From Spodoptera frugiperda (lineage: Eukaryota > Arthropoda > Insecta > Lepidoptera > Noctuidae), in contig NC_064220.1 of the NCBI RefSeq assembly GCF_023101765.2, positions 868,001 through 932,000 of the forward strand: a stretch of 64,000 nt of DNA, in the 5' to 3' direction. Shown in pieces: positions 1-13,500 of the stretch; position 1 is the stretch's first letter, and the number at the start of each line of letters is the position of its first letter. Below the pieces are notes generated by a model, which did no database searches, was not told the DNA's origin, and saw only the letters and a list, made by a program, of their open reading frames with translations. A program made the translations under genes and the position numbers.

Positions 1-172
1 AATCTTCCTAATCGAATTCCCCATCAACCCTTAAATTCCTAACCCCAAAAGGCCAGCAACACAACTATACCGCCTCTGGTGTTAAAACACCAATGGCGAT
101 GTCCATGGGCGGCGGCGATTGCTTACCATCGATCCGTCAGCTCGTTTACTGACTTATACCAAATAAAAAAAT
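1..172 (-). repeat. dispersed repeat D, partial at window edge
   Basis: Carries CTTAAATTCCTAACCCCAAA and GTCCATGGGCGGCGGCGATT, the signature of a repeat present about eight times here. Confidence 0.75.
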
Positions 173-1754
173 ATGATTTAAAATCTATCAACAGTGATTC
201 AATCGGCGTTATAGGTAATGTTCGTTTTTTCTAAATAGATTTTTCTGAGTAAATTAGTGGACAATGAGACCGTGAGGTAAGCGAGGTAATTTAGATAAAA
301 TATATAATGAACTGTCACGAAACAATTATGCACAGAGCAGTAAGATACTTATTGTTTAAGAGTATATAATTTACCTACATATTTATCTACGATACGGTTC
401 TACATCAATTTTAATTCAATTAAATTTTTCACACAATTTTAGTGGCACTTACTTATCGTTGGCATATTGCAAGAAATCGTTGACTTATAGTAGACTTGTT
501 TTGACACTTTCTACAGAAAAGGAAAACAAATTTCATCAACGTAGTTATATTTAAGATAATATATAATATGGGCAAATCAACAACCAACCAATACCTAATT
601 CCCTAGACTTATTTTGACACATTCTACAGAATGCGAAAACAAATTTCATCAACGTATTTATATTTAAGATAATGAACCAACCAATACATAATTCAATCTA
701 AAATACCATTTATCTTAGAATGAATGTCACATAATGACTTCTTGTAATAAGTCGACGACATATAAAAAGAAAACAACATAAAACTGGGCCTTCGATACAT
801 ATTTTTAAATGTTATAACTTCTACCTAATAAGGGATGATATTCATTCTGCCTATTTCCATGTAACCAAACTTTGTAACATCTGATCGACTCGAAAAAAAT
901 AGATAGGCATAGGTATGTAGGTCTTGTTAATTCGTAATTAAATTAAATAAATTCAATCATTGTTTGCTGACCTTAGTGGGTTTTCGTTTATTAATTTAAA
1001 TTAATCAACTCTATTTTATAAATTAAATTTTTTAAGTGTTATTTTATATTTTCATCATTAATGATGTTATTTACTTGTCTTTTTGCGTTTTTTATATTGT
1101 AAAACGCAGACACATTGTAAGTTGAAGTCAATTCTAGAACATTACGACTGTTTCTAGGTACTTAATCAGCGAGAAACGCGTCAAAAGTTTGAATGCCCTT
1201 CACATTTTTTGTAAACAACAAAATGCATTGACGTGCATTTCAAGATAGAAGTGCAATATACCTATAATTACACTGTTATCAGCCAACGAATGAAAGACAA
1301 TTGTTTCTATGCGTATTTTAAAGGCAGAAATTTTCTTATCTTAAGACTGCATAGCAGTGTAAATATTAATTTGCTGTAATAATGGGTAACTTATGCGCGC
1401 TTAGACATAATTATAGGAAACAGAATGCCTAGACATTAAATAAATATCTACTTATTATGCAAAACGATAGCATTCGCCAACTTTACACACAATTACCAAA
1501 CACTAGGTCAGGTATTGTTCAAACAAAATAAACAATTAATATAAGGATAAAACAAATAAAAAAAATAATTACTAAAATTAAAAATTAATTAATAAAATAA
1601 CAAACAAAACTCACTGTCACCACAACCTCCGCAAGGCATCTTGATATATTTAAAAAACAAAGAAGAAAAAAAAAATGAAAATTCGAAACTAGAAATTCAA
1701 ATGTTTGAAAATAGAACGCGTTGTGTTGGCGGGAGCGCTGCAGTAGCAATGCGC
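161..1754. other. AT-rich intergenic DNA
   Basis: No coding sequence seen. A segment beginning TTGACACTTTCTACAGAAAA at 500 is imperfectly repeated at about 612 (TTGACACATTCTACAGAATG), spacing near 112 bp. Confidence 0.6.
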
Positions 1755-1907
1755 TTTATATTTCAGCGGGCGATTGTTATCAATAATTTAGTTTAGAGTC
1801 GAGCCGGTCAGCCGCTTCGGAAACTTGATCGATGTTTAAGTATTTTCTTTCGACTGCAGTTTAATAATGTTGGATATTAGTCCGAACGCCGACTTACTGG
1901 TATTCAG
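1755..1907 (+). other. candidate promoter and untranslated first exon
   Basis: TTTATATT at 1755 in a locally GC-richer patch, then GAGTCGAGCCGGTCAGCCGC, a short upstream ORF (ATG at 1833) and ATG at 1867 open into a good donor, TATTCAG|GTAAGA at 1908. It could be the mesh 5' exon or belong to another gene. Its phase (2) does not fit mesh exon 2, so it would have to splice in the 5' UTR. Confidence 0.3.
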
Positions 1908-1988
1908 GTAAGATTTTTTACCATTTGTTTTGAGTTTTCGATGTCTGTGTGCGAAATTAAAAACTTAATAACATGTAGTAAGTATGTG

Positions 1989-2275
1989 TGGGAGATTCCT
2001 GCTTCGGCACGAATGGGCCGGCTCGACCGGAATGATACTACGGGCTCACAGAAAACCGACGTGAAACAACGCTTTCGTTGTATGAGTGAGGTTGCCGGTG
2101 GCCCAATTACCCCTCTTCCCAATCTTCCCGATTCCCCAACAATCCTTAATTTCCTAACCCCCGAAAGGCCGGTAACGCTTCTGGTGTTTCGGGTGTCCAT
2201 GGGTGACGACGATTGCTTGCCATCAGGTGATCCGTGTGCTCGTTTACCGGATTATTACAATAAAAAAAATAACAT
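1989..2275 (-). repeat. dispersed repeat D, long copy
   Basis: Longest version: GAGATTCCTGCTTCGGCACG, CGACGTGAAACAACGC, CTTGCCATCAGGTGATCC and a terminal CGTTTACCGG. It makes fortuitous open frames on both strands. Confidence 0.78.
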
Positions 2276-2495
2276 GATGCTGTGAATTGTGTTGAGGCTC
2301 AGTCGTTGATTCTTTGCATTTAAGTACACACCAGTTACGTATCGCCGGAGGTTCGTTTATTTTCGTCCCATTATACCTATGAAGAATGGTTTACCAAATA
2401 CTGGAAACATGTTTTCTTATTATAATAATAGCCTGATTATTAGGCTTGCCCATCGAGTTAAACAATAGATCAATAGCTTAGCAGACTAACTGCCG

Positions 2496-2601
2496 CGACT
2501 CAGAGTCATTTAATGATTACTTAAACTATTCCTTAGATCGATGTTGTTCCGAAAACGATTGCTAAGGACTGGGCTAAAAGTAATCATTAAATGACTCTGA
2601 A
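2496..2601. mobile_element. foldback element M4
   Basis: TCAGAGTCATTTAATGATTA at the left is exactly inverted at the right (TAATCATTAAATGACTCTGA). Confidence 0.75.
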
Positions 2602-3447
2602 TAAGGCAATAAAGGATTGGTTTTAATTAACTTATACAGCTGACCTATCGCGTAACTGTTCGACGAGGTGACTCAACTAGTTTCAAGCCGTGCCGGGACC
2701 TATAATCATGAGCAGCATTTCAGTAGGTACATGTCATACAATGAACGTCAACGTTATGTTTAGTATTATTTTCTATCGGGTTTGAATATATGTGATATCG
2801 ACAAATAAATAAATATTCCTTTAAACGCAACAAACAATTTACAACGGGTTCTCTCTAGTTGCACTCGTAAATTGCACATAAAGTGCATTACACGACAACA
2901 CTAAACAACTTCGCTACAGTTCACATACATTGCTTCTTTTGAACGCCGTTTTCTTGAACTTATATTTACTTAAACAGCAATGGATGTTATACAAAGTGAA
3001 AGTAACGTGTAAAAGGACAGTTTTACAAAGGATTGGAGTGTAGGGCCGTGTGCCTGATTTGTTTTGCACTCGGCCACGACGAGGGCTCTTGTTTTAAGTA
3101 CTTGCTACCTATATACTATAGCTATAAACTCATTTGTTAATAAAGAGAGCAACAATGTTGTAGAAAATTTATGATCTGTGTATATAGGTAGGTACCTCAT
3201 ACTTACGATCGTTGAGTTATTTCATTCTTGTGAGTTGCGATAGGTCGTGGACTTGTATTTTATCAATAAACGGAGGCAGATTGGCAAACCAATTTATTTG
3301 GTACTACATTACGTTTTCTAGAATCTTCGCTCGTAGGACTGGGATAAAAAGTATCTGTTGTTCAATCCAGACTATAAATTATCTCAGTAAGACCCGTTCA
3401 GTAGTTTCTGTGTGCAAAAGTAACAAATGAAGAATTTGTTTATATTA

Positions 3448-3635
3448 TAACTTTCGTGAGACATACTAAATTAATTATTATGATTTTCGGCTTATTCACG
3501 TTATTATTTGACAAAAAATCAACTAGTTTCGAGCCTTGCTAGACGCTCAAATTCATGACCAGCATTCCGCGACACGCGACGCGTCGCACTGCTGCTACTC
3601 GTCAAATTATTATGCGAGTAAGCCGAAATACACAA
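3448..3635. mobile_element. MITE M2 copy
   Basis: CTTTCGTGAGACATACTAAA, interior CGCGACACGCGACGCGTCGC, right arm GCGAGTAAGCCGAAA. Confidence 0.78.
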
Positions 3636-5337
3636 AATTTATGTAGAATTTACTTAGAGGACTCAATGCGCCCTCAACTGATGATGGCCCCCAGAGTGAT
3701 TTTGATGAGGTAAACAAACCATCCCTAATCTTTTTAGCATAATCTAGCCGCACATCCGTCACTAAAGAACTCAGAACAGTTAGAGGACACTACTGCATAA
3801 ACCCCAGATGCACAAACAAAATGTGTTCTACTAATCAGCGCCTTTCCTTTTTTATATAGATACCTAACAGACACAACAGAGTGATTTGCTACCCACAAGC
3901 TTTAGGCGCTCAATATAATGTATTTGGTTGGTTGTAGTAGCATTGTATTATAAGATCACAAAGCCTTTCATTTCCTATTTAAAAAACAATACACTGCCTA
4001 CAATCAGGTAAAAAATTAAGTGTATAAGATGGATCAGCATAATGCTACAAGGGATCCATCTTAACGCCATCGCAATGATTGCGATGGCGTTGTTATATAT
4101 TGCAGCATTCACGCCTTTTATCAGGGGTGAGCCTATTGCCATACACTGGGCCCAATTCCAAACTCCGTGCTACTTTGCTCGACCGGGACTCAAAACTGAG
4201 ACCCTTTGTACTTGCGACCACTCGACCAACGAGGCAGGCATTTGTATAATTTGTATCCAATTCTTAATTAGCCAAACTATTTAACACCTTCTCATAGAAT
4301 ATACGCAAACTACGTTTGTCTGATAAACAGAAAATCCCGAATTACCATCCCAGTTAATTCGCCATTTAATAGTCTCTTCATTGTTATCCAAAAATCACTT
4401 GACACTCAAAACTACGGCGAAGTACTCGTACGAATAATCCAGTCTATTTTTAAACATTGACCCTTGCAAAAATTTCCAAAAAGCTGAAAATTTGCATTGT
4501 AATGAAATTGTGAAAAGTCTCCATCGATTCCATGTCTGCCAGAAAAATTATTCAAGGTCAAAGTTTGCTAAAATGGGTTCTTTTTTACTTTTCAGCGAAA
4601 CGATGAGTTTTATCATAAAAATATGTCAGACAAAATTGTCTCCCTGCTTTTATAAGTGTCCTAAAGTAGTATCTAGTAGTAGTATAATATCTCCTAACTG
4701 ATAAATGTCCAAATTATACACAAATTTAAAAAAAAGTTTATTTTCTTAGTTTTGCTATTTCAGTAAATACAGTTACTATTTCGATTAATTTCGAAATGTC
4801 AGAGGTGAAAAAAATACAGTCACTTAGGTAGCATCAGGCGGCCGTAAGCTGTTTTACTACTAGCATTGTAATAGTAGATTAAAATAAAAATATAAAGAAA
4901 ACATTACTTAAACTTATCAGTGAAGTAAAAAAAAAAAATATCTACTATTTCATAAGATGTGACACGATGATGACTATTTTTAATTCATTGATCACAATCA
5001 TATTTACTACGTACATACGTACATAGCTACTGTTAATACTATCGAAGTGTTTACTATCAATTTCATAGAAAAAATATAAAGACAATAGATTACATCCGGA
5101 ATGACGCACACATTATTATTTCCGTTAAGGAAGTTATTCTAAAAATTACTGAAAATGAATCATCATCAGCCAGTAGGCGAACGGTGAATAAGTTCGTTAA
5201 ATATCTGGAAAACAAACGTTATCTGTTGATAAAACCTAGGTAGGTACGATTACTTAGTACTTGTGCCGATTACAGCACTCTTCGGTATAATATAGAAATA
5301 ACAAATACTCGTAACTGAATCAACTAAAAATTGCGGT

Positions 5338-5490
5338 TCACTGACGTAAATTAATTAAGAAAATCTCTTCTACTCACAGAAGGAGTCTTCATCATGAGCA
5401 GCGTGCGCAGACGCGGTGACGTCGCGCAGCCTACTGGCTGTGTAAACCGTGATTTTTAGTTAATTTAGTATATCTCACGATAGTTATTAT
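5338..5490. mobile_element. MITE M2-related copy
   Basis: GAGTCTTCATCATGAGCAGC, GACGCGGTGACGTCGC and TTAGTATATCTCACGATAG match the 38.5 kb copy. Confidence 0.65.
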
Positions 5491-5626
5491 AAAAATATAT
5501 TCGTAACTGCTTATGTGAAAACTTTTATTGATTTAAAAACTTTGGGCTCAGAAAAAGAAATGTAGATGCAAAGTTTCAGCTACTATACGTCACATTCAAA
5601 TCGTATAAAATAACTAACTTAAGAGT

Positions 5627-5990
5627 GTTTTTCCACCAGAGATGTGCTATGCACCTATGCTACGAAGATGTACCTAATAGCTAAGCTTTGAAACTATGTG
5701 GCCGTTTTTACTGATACTAAGCTATGTAGTTGTGCTATTAAGATGCACCGCAAGTAGTTGCACGAGTAAGATGCGCAGCTCGGGTATGTGATCTAGTGAT
5801 AGTAGGAAAGCCACCCATAACACACATCTTTTAGATCATCATCATCATTATCCATATAAAAAAACATAGCTCAGTTCATTTCCACCAGTGCTAAGCTATG
5901 TGTAAGCAAATAATATGATTGCTGGAAGCCAAACGCATCCACAGCAACGTAGCGTAGCACACCTCTGGTGTAAAGACACCCTAAGACTAT
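5627..5990. mobile_element. MITE family M5
   Basis: GTGTTTTTCCACCAGAGATGT is inverted near the right end (CACCTCTGGTGTAAAGACACC). A shorter relative lies at 36459-36680. Confidence 0.7.
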
Positions 5991-6287
5991 AGATTTCTTC
6001 ATGCATCAAGAAATCTGCTCACCCACAATGAACAGATGGAAATCGCTGTTAAATTCTGAGATTCAGTCACTCACATCTGGTGACGGCTGAGACCAGAAGA
6101 TAGTAGACTGAAGATCACACGTTATCGAAATGAGAATGAAGGTTAAACGAATTTGTAAAGTAATATAATAAGATATGAGCTTGTTTCGTGATAACCCTAC
6201 GGTGCAGATGAATGAGAAGAAATCATAGTAAAGACCTCTTACATAAACATGTTATTGTTTAGAATGTTAAGAAAGAAAATTAGTCAA

Positions 6288-6480
6288 AGTCAAAGCTTTT
6301 ATTCCAATTAACGATAAATACAGAGACATTGCAACACGTAATACAAATGATAGAACTTACTAAGTTAACATACTGAGGCCCTCTAATCTAACATGGTGTT
6401 CAAATATGCATACTGACAATGTAAAAGAGTGCTGAGAGAAACCTGACCCATTATTAAATAAAAGAAGATATTATATAATC
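6288..6480 (-). repeat. probable LINE 3' fragment
   Basis: AGTCAAAGTCAAAGCTTTTATTCC-type start as in other TTTGAC-tailed copies; the body is less conserved. Confidence 0.5.
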
Positions 6481-7136
6481 GTAAAAGTTATAAGTATAGG
6501 TAGAGGATAGCGTAATAGATCTATCGACCAAACGATCACAGGCCACAAGGCATTAAAATAAGGTCATTGATAAGGCCTAAAATAAAATGGAATCAACGTT
6601 AAGTTAGGTACTATTACGTACAATTATGTAAACAACAAGTAAGTAATTAGTAAGCCGCGTGTGGAACGGTCGTCTGCGAGAATAAGTTCACATTATAGTG
6701 AAAAAGCTTCTTGCATTCGTATTTGCAATTGTTTGTTTGATTCCCATTGAGTATTCGGTAGCAACATGCATAATTATTTTCTCTATAATTTGTGAACAAG
6801 TGCAAACTATTTACGAACCATGTTGTATTAAATTAAGTAAGGTATTGAGTCAGTTAGATAAAACCGCATCCAACGTGACCCAAACACCTTTAATTCGCCT
6901 CAAATTATCATCATCATAAAACACCAAAACCCTACATGCAGGGCTATGATTAGGACAAAGAATTTGGCACACCTAACGTTCCTATTTGCTATCTTATCAT
7001 ATCTCTTAAAGATAATACCATATCAACGGGCACACAATGTTCCAACACTTTAGTCGACCAGTACATTAGCGAGCCACCTGTTGTCGTGAAAATTGATAAA
7101 AAATAATGTGATGGACATTTTAATATAAGTGTGAAA

Positions 7137-7509
7137 ATGGGTGTTAAGGTTTTAGCTTTAATAGCACTCTTAGTTGTTAGTGTACTCGGACAAGACGTTA
7201 CTGTCAGTGACAACGATGTAACAAAGGAAGTTGTGGTGGACAATTTAGCTAGTGAGGACCCGATAGTATTAGACACAGTTACAGAAGCCACAAAAGATGA
7301 AGTTGCTGAAGATGCGAACCCAGTGGAAATACTAAGTCCAACGGATGATCTGCAAGTAAGAAGCGGGAAATATCAGCTCAATGATGGGCTCGTGGGTGAA
7401 GAGCCGATGCCACTAGATGCTGTTAATTTCGACTCGAATAATGATGCAGGAGAGAGTGAGAAGCAGTTGCTCTCTCCTGGCACAACTCAAGTCACGAACA
7501 ATGAGTATG
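7137..7509 (+). CDS. mesh: mesh exon 1: signal peptide and acidic N-terminus
   Basis: The ATG at 7137 sits in an A-rich context. It begins MGVKVLALIALLVVSVLGQ, a clear signal peptide, followed by about 105 acidic, low-complexity residues. The donor at 7510 (TATG|GTAAGT) leaves phase 1, which matches exon 2 and creates an Ala codon at the join. The frame stays open past the donor to a stop at 7799, so intron retention would give a secreted 220-residue product. A GTG two codons upstream is in frame but is not a plausible eukaryotic start. Confidence 0.82.
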
Positions 7510-10500
7510 GTAAGTCATTTGATGATAATGAATTATTAACCAAAGAATTGAAGAATGTTACACATTTTGACATTAAAAATCATAATCCTTACAATATAAA
7601 ACAAGGTATCAAAGGTTGTAAAGAAACAAAAGTCTTAGATAATCATGACCTCGCCTTGTCTACTGATACTAAATCAATGGTACCTACATACGTTGGCGTG
7701 TTTGTTCAAACATTGGCCCACATAGTTTTCGTAGATGACACAGAAGGGACGAATGACAAACATTTGGCAATGTTTGACGATGTTCAAGAGTTGAGATAAG
7801 AGATTTTGAATTCAGCGCGTAAATAGAACCTCATTTTTTACTTGAGTAGAGTATAATGGACGATTATGGCTTCGCAAAATGTTTAATGAAGCTAAAATGT
7901 TTATGACCTGTAATCTTTTAGTATCTAATGTATATTTAGAGTGATTCATATGTCGCAAGATGAGTAACCATTAATCATTAAGTACATAAATGCAGGGTGA
8001 CGTCATTTCATTCAGTATATCTGTTCTATGTACAATCCGATGCATATTTCTAATCAGGATATATTGACATCAAATAGACATGATTCTTCTAACCCTGTGT
8101 CCTTTTATTTTGATGCAAGTTAAGAGAGTTTGAGAAAAAAGAAGTCCATTTCTAAAACAGTGTATTGAAATAATTAAAACTGTAGTTTCAGGCACACCTT
8201 TTGTAACTTAACAAAAAAATATTACATTACTCATTTAATTTAATCAAATAAAATGATGTAGTAATCTACGATAAGGGCCGCACCTTAAGTATAACCCAAC
8301 CAATTACGAGATACATAGATTCTTTAACTAAAGTACCAGATGGAAATAACTTTTGAAATGAGTCGGGTTATACCAATTAAGTACGAGCTGTAGATAAGGG
8401 CTACGCATTTTATCAAGAGATAATAAACGTGGTCAAGTGCGGTTTCTGTTTGCATTTGAGTCCCGTATGAAATATTCTTTGAAGAGGCACAGTTGGAGTA
8501 TATGAGTACTCGGTTATTTTGCAGAATTTCATGACGTAAAAGTAATATTTTGTTGAAGATTCCGGCCCCAAACCCTTTCTTCTCTATAGAGTATTTACTA
8601 GAAATTAGAACGTGTGGTTCTTCTTTACCTTCCTAGTTAAGTAGGTAGTTATTGTTGTGCCGTTTTAAAATCTAATGGCCGCTTCCTTGCAAGCTTCAGT
8701 TTGGCGCTCTGATTGGCCGGCTCGAACAAACCAACCAATCAACGCCGAACGCGCTTTCATTTTGATTACTTTAAACGTAAAGCAAATTCATACTGAGGAC
8801 TCGTTCTTAAACCAGATGACTAAGTCGTTTACTGTTGACTAAAAGTAGTTATTGCTTAATGTCCTTACCTTAACCTTTCCAACAATTTGATGGTAAAAAC
8901 TCCATTAAATAGAATAAGGAGCACAATCTGCATACCACCAAAATATATGAAGTCGTGTCACCATGAAACCGTTTCGCAACACTGCTATGCGAGTTACAAA
9001 TGATTTCATCGGTGTGTTGTTTGAGGATTATGTTTTTGGGTCAAACGTGGCTAGCAATGTAACTAATGTACCACAGTACATTTTTGATTAATTTAAAACG
9101 AGTACTGAACTTGCAATGTACAAGGATGAATAGAAGGAGGACGACCCACCCAAAAGACAGGTGAATTGTGTTAGAATTAGGAGTGATAATAAAGGGAAGG
9201 GAGCTATTGATGGGATGAATCCAAATCCAAAAGTTAAACTTAGTTGCAAATACTAAGTCAGAAACTAAGTAAAGGCATTTCCAGTTTGTACAAATACATA
9301 TGTATATGTTTGTCTAAATTGTTTTTAGTCCGTAAAACATTTCTTTTTCTAATGTAAACGCACCATTATAATCTTAACCAGAAAACCGACGTGAAACAAC
9401 GCTTGCGTTGTGGTGCATCATGTGAGTATAGTACCAACGGCCCAATTACCCCCTTCCCCAATTTCCTCAACCTAGTCTGAATCTCCAACAATCCTAAAAT
9501 TCTTAATCTCTTCCGGCGACGCGCTTGTAACGCCGCTGGTGTTTCGGGTGCTCATGGGCGACCGCGATTGTCTACCATCAGATGATCCGTCTGCTCGTTT
9601 GCCGGCCTATCCCATAAATAAATATTATTACATGCTTCTATAATTTCCATCCCAGGGATTGTAAAGTTCATAGTTTTGTCTGTTTTTAGTCTTCTAAGAA
9701 AAACAATTAATTAAAAATCTACAGTAATCCACCCACCTATATAGATTTGACAATTATTATTTTTATCAGTTAAACGAACATTATTTGGCGCAGTCGGTGC
9801 CACGCCCAGCCTCAATACAGGTACTTCTATAGCCGTGTTTTGATAGATAATTTGAACAAAGCCAGCAAGTTTTCAATCCAACCTCGAACCAGACTAGTAA
9901 TGAAAATTCAATTGTGCTTATACAATAAGTTAGTTCTTAAGCATATGATGTCAGGTCTTCCGCTAGGGTTTCCGGGACTTGAAGAGCAGGAGTAGGAACG
10001 GGGTGGTTTTTAGTCAGTAAGAGTCTGACAATCCCTCGCGCCTCACTCAGGTCGGGAGAAGCAATTGGATGAGATTCTCCCCTCAAAAAAGCATATTTTA
10101 TCAATACGGCTTATTGTGACTTGCGTGTTGTGGTAAAGTTTGTAAAATTCATCAATATCAGAGTTTAGGGGACAATAATTGTAAAGAAACTTGTCCTCTA
10201 CTATTCTAATCTAAGTCCAACGAGTTATCTAAGTACTATAGTAATTCTTGTTACTAATAATGAATCAGAGATAGACGAGCTTGTACAGTCATGTGTTCAC
10301 AAACAATTCTTATGAAGTCAACTAGGATTTCTGGTTGCATGTCATTGTTTTTATTTTTTTTATCAAGAGATATAATCCACAACTATTTATAGACAGAACA
10401 AAGACTATTTGGTCTAAATATTACTTATTTGCTAAACTAGCTACTTCTGCGCGGTTTTATCCATTCTGCTGGGCTTCTTTTCGATCGTAGTGTGATGTTT

Positions 10501-13500
10501 TATAGCATACTAGCTTTCCGCCCGCGGCTTCGCCCACGTGTAATTCGGTTATATATAGCGTTTTTTAATGATCTCGACAGGGCTTTTTCTTCCACAGGCT
10601 GAAATCTTGTTACAACTGGAATTAAATATAGCCTGTGTTACTCAGGGATGATGTAGGTGATTACTCAGGGATTTAAAGGCGTGATGTTATTAATGTTATG
10701 CATGTATGTACATAATTATGTATGTTAAAGAGACGACTGAAAGTTGTCATACAAAGTCTTTTTTTTTAAGGATGGGAAATCATCAAATGACCTCTCCCGC
10801 TCTGGGTGGAACGGAAGGGAGTGTCAGACTTTTACTGACTAAAACCCACCTCGTTCCTTCAGTTGCCCTTTGCGTACCGGGGCCACGGTATCTCGTTAGA
10901 ACTTTCCCGCAGCCCCGGCTCAGTTTATCCCGTTTCCCCCCTTTCATTGGGGGTTGACATTTCAAAAATCCCTTCTTAGTGCTCACTTATGTTACTAAAG
11001 GAACCTCTGTTCAAAATCTCAGACACCTATACCGAGCGGTTTCGGCTGTGCGTTAATAAATCAGTCACCCAATCGCACCCCTAAATCACGATTGGAGGGT
11101 AGTTTGAAAAAACTTATAATGTCAAACATATTTACTTGCTTATGTACGTGTTCATGCCAAGTTTCAAGTTTATAAACCCAAGGAATAAGATTTTTCATAG
11201 AAACGTTTTTACCCCTTTTCCCCCCTTGGGGGTTGAATTTCCAAAAATCCTTTCTTAGTGCTCCCCTACATATCCCAAGGAACCTACATTCCAAATTTCA
11301 GCTGTCTACGACCAGTAGTTTCGACTGTGCGTTGTCTGTCAGTCAGTCAGTCAGTCAGTCACTCAGTAACGGAAGAGTTTTATATATATAGATATATAGC
11401 ATATATATCATACCTTCCTTGACAATTGGACTATCCGAAACAAAAAGTATTTTTCAAATCGAACCAGTAGTTCTGTGGATTAGCGCCTTAAAACAAACAA
11501 ACTCTCAACTTTAGTATAGAATAGATATAGATTTTCTTCTTCATCTTTGCCTGAAATGTCATTATAATTTCTCTTAGTATAACATCATTAAACGTTCCAC
11601 GAAAGACATAACAGTAAAAAAAATGAGGTACATAAGTACGAAATTAGCGAGAAAACCCAGACTTATGACAAAATCAAAAAAGATACAAATAACAACAGGA
11701 GAGAACATCATAAGATTAAGTTGATTGCTGAAACCAAATTTTAAAAGGTTCCTAATGCTAGAGCACAACAATTACAAGAGGGTCGAATACTAATAAATTT
11801 TAGCATCCGGAAAAGATGAAAGTAGATAATAACGCATACTAAAAACAGTTACAGTAAATGGTGAAACAAAGAGGCTTTGGTAGGTGTTAAAATGACATCA
11901 ACTCGTATACTAGGAATCGCTTGCCCGATATAAGCTGATAGCTTATCACTGCTATCGGGGCCTAGTATACGATACCAATCCATAAACGACTGCTTAAATA
12001 ATTCACAAACTATGTGAAAATAAATCTGCTATTGTTTCCAATATTTTCGTAGCAAACAATTTATTAATGTATTAATAGAATAAATTATTGAATAACACAT
12101 AATGTGAGTGAAAGAAATTTCTGGAGTTTACCATTTTTAATGGGGGAAAATCATCCAATGATTTCTCCCGCCTTGGGCGAGGCGAGAGGAAGTATCAGAC
12201 TCTTACCGACTAAAAACCACCCTGTTCCTACTCCTGCTTTTCGAGCCGAAGCCCCAGTAAACCCGCTAGGTAGTCCGCACCTCCGGGTCCTGGAGATTCT
12301 CTAGCAACTTTAGTTTAGTCATAATCATAACATTTCAAAATCAATAATATTTTTTATCAAATCTGATAATTAACTATTTGAGGTCAAGTAAAAACAAAAT
12401 CATAAACGTAGTCATTGAGTGTGATCATAATAACTGTTAAAATTATGATGGAAGATAAATATATACCTAATAAAAAAGAAAGAAGATTTTTTTGAAAATA
12501 TTGCTTATGGCAAAACCGTGAGCATCAACCTTACCCACAATCCAAGTAAACTTCTTGCATTGCGGTCTTTACTCAAGCCATTAAATATTCTAATTTTCGC
12601 CTTCCCAGCTCATATCGATGGCCGAGTCTTACCAGACACCAGCTACCAGAACAATGGCCAGCCCTACGTCATCACGGCTGCTCGACTGGCCCAGATCAGA
12701 GGAAACTTCATGTACTGGTTCTATGATATGGGAGGTAACGAGAACAATGGAGATTACCAGAGGGACATCCACACTTCCACTCCACAGATCCATAAGAACT
12801 TCAACTTCCAGTTGCCGTTCTTCGGATTTAGGTTCAATTACACCAGGGTAAGTGAATTTATCAGATTTTAAGGGAGGTATATTTAGTTCAGTTTTTTTTT
12901 GTGTTCGAAAATTTCTCAGTAGTAGCACGCAGTCTGGAATTGTGCTCAGTATATGGCAATAGGCTCACCCTCTATTACATGGGACTTATAACAAAAATGG
13001 TGAAAAGTGGGCGTACATTGTATAGCGGCATTACGAGCCCCTGAATGTGCACCTATGCCTATGTCCTTCGGGGATAATAGACGTTACGTTGCACATATAT
13101 TTAGTTCAAGTGGTAACGTAACTTCATCATTACCATCATCATTAAGGGTTTGAAAATAAGTTCTAAAGCCTCAACACACAAATTTTAAAGCAATTTTTCC
13201 ATTCTACAGTTGACGATGAACGGCTACATCTACTTCAGTGACCCTCCAGACCACTACACATACCCTCTCTCTTTCCCCATGAGAGACTGGCCCAACGTGA
13301 ACGACCCGTCCTTCATCGGTATCTTCTTCAGCAAGTGTCGTATCGGCAGCCTGAATCAGGACGATCCTGATCAACGAAGACCAGGAGTTTATTTCAGAAT
13401 GGACAGAGATCTGCAGGTGAGAAGAAAAATTTGTACTAACCTTTTTTATACAGACAACACATGAAGTTAACTACGATTTACAGAAAAATGGCAAGGTTTA

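Larger units (their letters stand above)
2602..7136. other. intergenic / mesh 5' flank
   Basis: No convincing exons. It holds MITE copies, decayed LINE pieces and a perfect 14-1-14 hairpin at 4063-4091. The sequence before the mesh ATG has no obvious strong acceptor, so the 5' UTR limits are unknown. Confidence 0.55.

Noticed and set aside
1941..2285. 114-codon plus-strand frame and its 98-codon antisense partner
   Set aside because: Both fall entirely within dispersed repeat D, which recurs about eight times; chance open frames.
6698..6919. Frame with signal-peptide-like start KKLLAFVFAIVCLIPIEYS
   Set aside because: It begins with GTG, not ATG, has no in-frame ATG before the hydrophobic part, and no recognisable mature region. 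Not a credible eukaryotic gene.
7137..7799. Single-exon secreted protein gene instead of mesh exon 1
   Set aside because: The donor at 7510 is strong and its phase matches exon 2 exactly, so exon 1 of mesh is the better model; the longer frame is kept only as a possible retained-intron product.
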